Source: Anastrepha obliqua (lineage: Eukaryota; Arthropoda; Insecta; Diptera; Tephritidae). From it: a stretch of DNA of 64,000 nt. This document shows, piece after piece, positions 58,885 to 64,000 of this stretch. Position 1 is the stretch's first letter, and every line of letters begins with the position of its first letter. The stretch lies in NCBI RefSeq assembly GCF_027943255.1, contig NC_072894.1, positions 62,809,601-62,873,600 on the forward strand. The letters run 5' to 3'. A program made the translations under genes and the position numbers. Below the pieces are notes generated by a model. That model saw nothing but the letters and a program-made list of their open reading frames with translations. It had not been told where the DNA came from and searched no databases.

Positions 58885-59186
58885 TATTTAAAGGAGAATC
58901 CACAATTTTGATATTCTGAAAAATCCAAAAAAATATTTGTGGGAAACTACACAAAACGACTATTATAGGGTGGTGGTTGATCTCTATGGTGATTACGAGG
59001 GATGCCTTTTATGTTTCACGCATTTGTAACATTACGTGTGATGAACTCCAAGTCAATATTTTTACTGTTTTCACTTATGACCTTTATTTATTCTCTTTGC
59101 CGTAAATTCAAAAATGCATCTCACCCAAAAGATAGAATTACATAACTCGTGAAAATTTTCGTGCGATGATTTCGTACGATTATTGA
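58885..59186. other. Non-coding gap, nothing identified
   Basis: No recognised feature in about 300 bases. Confidence 0.35.
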
Positions 59187-60030
59187 TGTGTATTATCGAG
59201 TCAGGAGTGTATTGATCAACTTACATTGGCTTTTGGCATTGAAGCACCACACTTAGTCACTCTCAAAAACTGCCACAACGAGTTCCAGCGTAGTCGTCGA
59301 TCCTTGTAAGATGAATTTCGTGAAGACTGTCCAAAACAATTATTGTGCCAGAAACAGTCCATGCTGTGCGTCAATTGATAACAAAAGATCGCCATGTGAC
59401 ATCCTTGGCGTTAGTTGGACCAGCATACATTCAATGTGGCATATTTGGTTGTCAAGAAGATTTGGTCTCGTTGGATGCCACATAATTTAACGATTGCCCA
59501 AAAAAGGCACGGGGTCGATTGGTATAAAGAAAAAGGAAACATTTAAAAAATGTAAAAATTTCCGCCAAGATGGTTTAGAGCACTAGACTTACATCGTAAT
59601 ATGCGACGAAACTTGGATCCATGAACTGGAAGCTAAACAGAAATTGACGGTATGAGTGTTTCCAGACGAGCTTAAGTGAACAAATTTTGTTCCCGGGAGA
59701 AGCAACTCAAGGCAAATGGTCACCAGATTTTTCGGTAAATATTGTCATGTCGTAACTGTGCCACCAGAGAAACTTAAAAGAGTCAATTCTGCGTGGCCTA
59801 AGACACGGTCGTATCTATTTGCTTGCCAGAAATTTTCGCAGAATTCACAAAACCAACCACCGAAGACGAATCATTTTTCACCAAGATAATGCCAGCTCTC
59901 TTATATTGGCTCACACAACGGAGTTTTTAAGCACTAAATCGGATTAATCGATATTTGCCTCACAGTTATTGATTTCTTTATGTTCCCGAACATTAAAGGT
60001 AAAAGGCGAGTTCAACGTTTCCTGAAAAAG
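59187..60030 (+). pseudogene. Mariner (DD34D) transposase relic
   Basis: SRQECIDQLTLAFGIEAPHL and RRSL-DEFREDCPK give the N-terminal domain. NLTIAQKRHGVDWYKE, then broken frames corresponding to CDETWIHELEAKQ (first aspartate) and HQDNASSLILAHTTEFLST-type residues (second) follow, ending at AADVFKQLCF. The C-terminus is missing, cut shortly before the element at 60075. Same lineage as 41384-42290. Confidence 0.8.
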
Positions 60031-60074
60031 CTGCTGATGTCTTTAAACAGCTCTGTTTTTGATGTATTAATATG

Positions 60075-61155
60075 CGAGGGCGGTTCAATAAGTACCCGTG
60101 TTTGATGACAATTGGGGAAAATTGGTGTTAGTATCGTATGCTGTCGCCTATCAAACGAGCAGTATCGTTTGGTAATTCGATTTTTGTTTTTGGTTGCTTC
60201 CCATCCACGATCACAGTTAGATATTGGTAGAAGAAATTTAAACGTGGGCGAATATCCGTTTTTGATGAGAAGCGACCAAGACGATTGGCAAACGTGGTTA
60301 CCGAGGAAAGCATGCAAAAAATCGACGTCATGATTTTCGCTGATCGACGAACAAAAGTTCGCGAAGTATCACATGCCATAGGTTTGTCGACCATTAATAT
60401 TTTACGTGATAAGTTGGCGATGACGAAAATGTCGGTCCGAGGGATGCCAGCAAGCGAATGCGGCTGTTAACTTCGAAGCAGTGTTTGGAGCAAAATAACG
60501 AGATCCGAAGGAATTTTTGCGTCGAATTGTCACCGTTGATGAACCTGCATTCATCATTACACAGAAACTAAGCAATAATCAAACCAATGGCATTTTCCTG
60601 CTGAATCTGCTTCAAAGAAGGCGATAATAGTCCCATCGGCCGGAAAGGACATGGTGACGATTTTTTGGGATGGAACGGTGTCATCTTCATAGATTTAAAA
60701 AAAAAGTTAAAGAACTGGACAAAACTTCATTTTGTTACTGGATCGTTTTCACAAAAAATTGAAGGAGACACGGCCGCATATGTCGAAAAGGAAGGTGCTG
60801 TTTCACCACGGTAACGCACCAGCACATGTATTCGGAGTTGTCGCCGCCAAAGTGCGTGAATTGTGTTATGTATGAATTGGTGCCGCAGCCCCGTATTCAC
60901 CCGATCTGGATCCCTGCGAGTTTTTCTCGTTCCCTAACATGAAGAAATGGCTCGCGGAAAAAAAAATTAGTTGAACCGAGGTAGTAATCGCCGAGACAGC
61001 GGCGAATTTCGAAGAGTTCGATAAATCCTATTTTTGGAAGGGTTAAAGAAATGGCCGGAGCGTTGGGAGAAGTTGAAAACTATGTTGAAAAAAAAATTTC
61101 TAAAAAATGGTATCTGCATTTCTGACGATGGTACTTAGGTATTGAACGTTGCTCG
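60075..61155 (+). mobile_element. Mariner element with TIRs, decayed transposase
   Basis: Ends CGAGGGCGGTTCAATAAGTA (60075) and the inverted TACTTAGGTATTGAACGTTG then CTCG (to 61155), with TA on the right and TG (probably mutated TA) on the left. The transposase reads in pieces: KRGRISVFDEKRPRRLANVV, MIFADRRTKVREVSHAIGLS, TINILRDKL, then IHHYTETKQ and VTIFWDG, and a broken final third (KSYFWKG). Related to 23005-24001. It may have inserted into the 3' part of the neighbouring mariner, but no matching half was found beyond it. Confidence 0.85.
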
Positions 61156-61734
61156 TATTGTAGCACACCTACTTATCCATGCGCATATGGGCTACACCAT
61201 CTGCTTGACGCACACGGCATACCATACATTTAAAAAATAAAGCAAAAAGGCTAAGACGTTTTTTAGAAATATTCGATATTTTTTGTTGTATTCGGTTATT
61301 TGCATAATATTAAAATGGTATAGTTTGAGTCCGCTAATAAGGACTACCCGTAAGGGTTATAATTAATATTTTACGTATAGTAAATAGGTAAAATATCTAC
61401 ACAAAGCTGTGTGTATTATCAAATATGCCCATCCTCACACAAGCACTCTACCAGCATTGTGAATGAGTTACTTGTAAACAAAAACTGCCAGCATTGCTTG
61501 AATATGTAACAAAATATGTGGTTGTATCATGGATAAGCATGCAGCAATGCCAACGACCACTTGATTGTAATTAAGTGAGGTAATTTGCATAAAATATATT
61601 CAACACTCTCGAAAAGTCAAAAAGCATGTAATTAAATGCAACCAGGCTCTTCCCATGGATGCGCTTTGCTTTGTCGATGAGTTCTTCGTTGTTCAAAATT
61701 CAAAGGACGACATATTGTAGATGTAGTGCTTACG
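61156..61734. other. Non-coding, nothing identified
   Basis: No recognised feature. Confidence 0.35.
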
Positions 61735-61945
61735 AAGGGTGTTCAAATATTGTTTTATTCATCAATATCTAATTTGTCACTTTCAAAGTAATCCACCTCA
61801 GATATACTTATAATAAACTTGTGCCAATGCTTTTTCCATTCCTCGAATCACCTCTGAACAATAAGCGCTGTTTTATATGTAAGAGAAACCTTAAAACATT
61901 ACCCGCGAAACGTGAAAAGTCGCTTTACTTTTTGAACGCACCTCG
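61735..61945 (-). mobile_element. Mariner-derived MITE-like element (211 bp)
   Basis: Imperfect inverted ends CGAAGGGTGTTCAAAT (left) and CGAGGTGCGTTCAAAA (right, inverted) are flanked by TA at 61733-61734 and 61946-61947. Only the last transposase residues survive on the minus strand: EEWKKHWHKFIIS, VDYFESDKLDIDE. Nearly the whole gene has been deleted between the right inverted repeat and this tail. Confidence 0.8.
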
Positions 61946-61947
61946 TA

Positions 61948-62496
61948 GTAAGAGTGTGTGATTTTCCAGGATATGGTTGGTTTGTTGCAGTGAATAGACA
62001 AAAGCAACCATCATTCAGTTATTCAAGAGATAAGTTTGTATGCTTAAGTCCGCTCATTTGAGTAATTATAATATAGTGATAATTATCACTTTGCCTCCTT
62101 CATATATATGTATATATGTATGCAGACTAGTATGAAAGCGCGAGAGCTCACAATTTTGTTTGCCATACTACCCAAAGCAACTCTTCCCCGAAACGAAAAA
62201 ATTAAAAATGTATGAATACAACTAAACTCTTTCATTTATTATTCCGTATTTGTTTCTGTGAACTTGTAATATTTGATTCATAAGTACATAAGTACATAGG
62301 TATATTCTAGTACAATCATGATTCTTTCAGTTTTTTTTGTTTAAATCGATGAGCTGCCCATACAGGAGCCTACTGGAACAAAAAATAATCAATTTCGTCC
62401 TTTGAGATAACATACTGAAGAAAAGAGAGGGGAAAGAAGAGAACAGAGGTGAAGAAGGAAGGAATTGGAAAAGGATGCCGATCGAACGATGACTAA
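61948..62496. other. Non-coding, nothing identified
   Basis: ATATGTATATATGT run near 62105 and a purine-rich stretch at 62410-62475. Confidence 0.35.
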
Positions 62497-63005
62497 TTAT
62501 GTTTGTGTTAACCACTTCAAGCTACTAATGAAATTCATCAGGTGTGTGCTATTTAAACCCGCAATATCTGCAGGTGTAGCAAACAAGTGAGAACCAAGAT
62601 GTCTGAATTCTAGTAAGTTGAGGGCAGAACAGCTTAGGAGAAGGTGTTCAAATAGTTTTACCTCATCCTCCAAACAGCTGCTGTAGAAGAACTCATCGCA
62701 TGGATGCCTAACAGACAATGTCGGATAAGGATAACCATAAAAATCAAGAGCTGCGGCTTTGTTTGTCTTAGAAGTTCCTCGAGTGCCTTCGATCTACCCA
62801 TGGCCTGAAGAATCGTGGAAATTTGCATGTTTGCGTACTAACCCAGCGCTCACTATGTCAACGTGTAGTCCACTTTTCCAGTATACCACCGCTTTTCAAT
62901 TGAATATCAATCCTTTTATTTCGTGGGAAACTGTCTCCGGAGTCCGCTGCCTTGCTAGCTCATCTGCCCAGCTGCTTCCCGCAATGCCCCTGTGCAAATA
63001 ATAGT
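62497..63005 (-). pseudogene. Non-LTR retrotransposon RNase H end and C-terminal fragment
   Basis: On the minus strand HRGIAGSSWADELARQ (62997-62950) is the end of an RNase H domain. ILQAMGRSKALEELLRQTK follows, and then, in another frame, a knuckle (SCLEDEVKLFEHLLLSC) and the tail LEFRHLGSHLFATPADIAGL followed by THLMNFISSL. Several stops interrupt it. Confidence 0.8.
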
Positions 63006-63397
63006 GTTAATACAATCTTAATAACTAGTAAATGTTTATCTAATTATGGAATTTCCAACATTATTTTATTATAATCGATACTCCGACAAACGAGATAAAA
63101 TTATGTGCCCTGTACTTCTATTAGGACGCCGTTTTGAAGTATTTCCTATTTATTTGTGTATTTGTCTTTTATTTTCTTATGGTGCTGGTAAGCCGTTTGA
63201 AGTAAAAGTCTTTCCTTTTTAAACGTGATCAAATTTTGAATAGCCACCACGCGATGAGGACGTGACGTGCGTAATCAACTGCGTCATCCTAATCTTAGGC
63301 ATCGTCAAGAGACGCACAGTAATACGTACATACATATGTACATGAAAGTATTTTGCTGTAAGTTATATACATAAATAATGTTGCAGGTGACCACAAG
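63006..63397. other. Non-coding, nothing identified
   Basis: No recognised feature. Confidence 0.35.
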
Positions 63398-63681
63398 CGC
63401 GTACTCACTTTTTGGGTGTTTGGCCTAGCTCCTCCTCCTATTTGTTCCACAAATGGAGGGACCTACAGTTTCAAGCCGACTCCGAACGGCAGATATTTTT
63501 ATGAGGAGCTTTTTCATGGCAGAAATACACTCGGAGGTTTGCCATTGCCTGCCGAGGGCCGACCACTATTAGAAACAATTTTTTATTTATTTTAGACTTT
63601 CACCGAGATTCTAACCAACGTTCTCTCTCTGAAATCCGAATGGTAGTGACGCACCAACCCATTCGGCTATGGCAGCCGCCT
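63398..63681 (-). repeat. tRNA-headed SINE, minus strand
   Basis: From the tail (CGCGTACTCACTTTTTGGG) to the head (TTCGGCTATGGCAGCCGCC). The CGTCTTGATG block of the 3' half is missing by a small deletion and the B box is altered (GATTCTAACC on the plus strand). Confidence 0.9.
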
Positions 63682-63834
63682 TTTATGCTATGTAAAAAAT
63701 TCATCCCGTTATCTATTAACATAATCCTACTAATTGAAAATTTGTTTTTACTTTCACTTAGGGAGGCACAGTAAATTGAAATTTTTGAAAACATTTTCCA
63801 TAGATGCAAAGCGCACCAGAAATACGATTTTTAG

Positions 63835-64000
63835 AAGTATAATATTTGGACACGAGCACCACCTTCATGGATATTTTCCATGCTCTCTGAGAGACTGTTA
63901 ACTGCTGGTAGGAACAGTGACGAACTAATCACCGTCAGAGCCAAGCAAGGATGTCCCCAAGGGGGTGTTCTTTCTCCGCTGCCTTGGTGCTTGGTTGTAG
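63835..64000 (+). pseudogene. Non-LTR reverse transcriptase fragment at the window edge
   Basis: MDIFHALSERLLTAGRNSDE runs to AKQGCPQGGVLSPLPWCLVV and a stop at the last codon. GCPQGGVLSPL is the reverse transcriptase motif that precedes the YADD box. A clade of the LOA/Jockey/I type is likely (inference), different from the RTE-like family. The element continues beyond the window. Confidence 0.8.

Overview
The window is animal DNA from a higher dipteran, most probably a tephritid fruit fly (inference). It is AT-rich, with long non-coding stretches and small GT-AG introns. It holds an orthologue-grade match to a Drosophila leucine-rich-repeat adhesion protein. It also carries many decayed mariner-type transposons, including the DD41D (rosa-like) type that I associate with tephritids. 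There are no bacterial operons, no CRISPR arrays and no rRNA.

Only one host gene is clearly supported. Two coding exons on the minus strand (33580-34506, then 26801-27017) encode a secreted leucine-rich-repeat protein that I recognise as probable connectin (Con). An untranslated leader on the first coding exon reaches a spliced acceptor at 34745. Transcription runs right to left, the intron between the two exons is about 6.6 kb and full of transposon debris, and the C-terminal exons lie left of the window. A second gene-like sequence, a conserved protein of unknown function, enters from the left edge (about 3-2812). It is split by a TTAA-flanked transposon (203-2215), carries a one-base slip, and is probably itself a member of a repeated family.

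Almost everything else recognisable is mobile DNA. The classes are: (i) DD41D rosa-like elements and internally deleted derivatives at 8357, 10890, 11868, 21589, 37030, 41091, 45380, 50552 and 57627; (ii) several DD34D mariner lineages at 19068, 23005, 30484, 35205, 41384, 59187, 60075 and 61735; (iii) Tc1-like remains at 7384, 14427 and 53090; (iv) a pogo-like element with perfect inverted repeats at 3944-4545; (v) a piggyBac-type transposase relic at 39010-39700; (vi) an RTE-like non-LTR retrotransposon family in five places, one with an exact 14-base target duplication and one with a twin-priming-like inversion; (vii) fragments of other non-LTR elements (RNase H, Cys/His tails, reverse transcriptase); (viii) a tRNA-headed SINE family in nine places, one with an exact 14-base target duplication.

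The elements interact. An RTE copy sits at the stop codon of a Tc1-like transposase, a SINE sits inside a DD41D derivative, one mariner abuts another, and a TIR element containing a SINE and a tRNA-like unit lies inside the TTAA element. The SINE 3' end resembles the RTE 3' end (hairpin, then GCGCCAAWTA, then a simple-repeat tail), which suggests the RTE-like LINE mobilises the SINE. I did not find a convincing wholly new system. The strongest leads are the SINE-LINE partnership, the precisely removable TTAA insertion, and the series of DD41D deletion derivatives.
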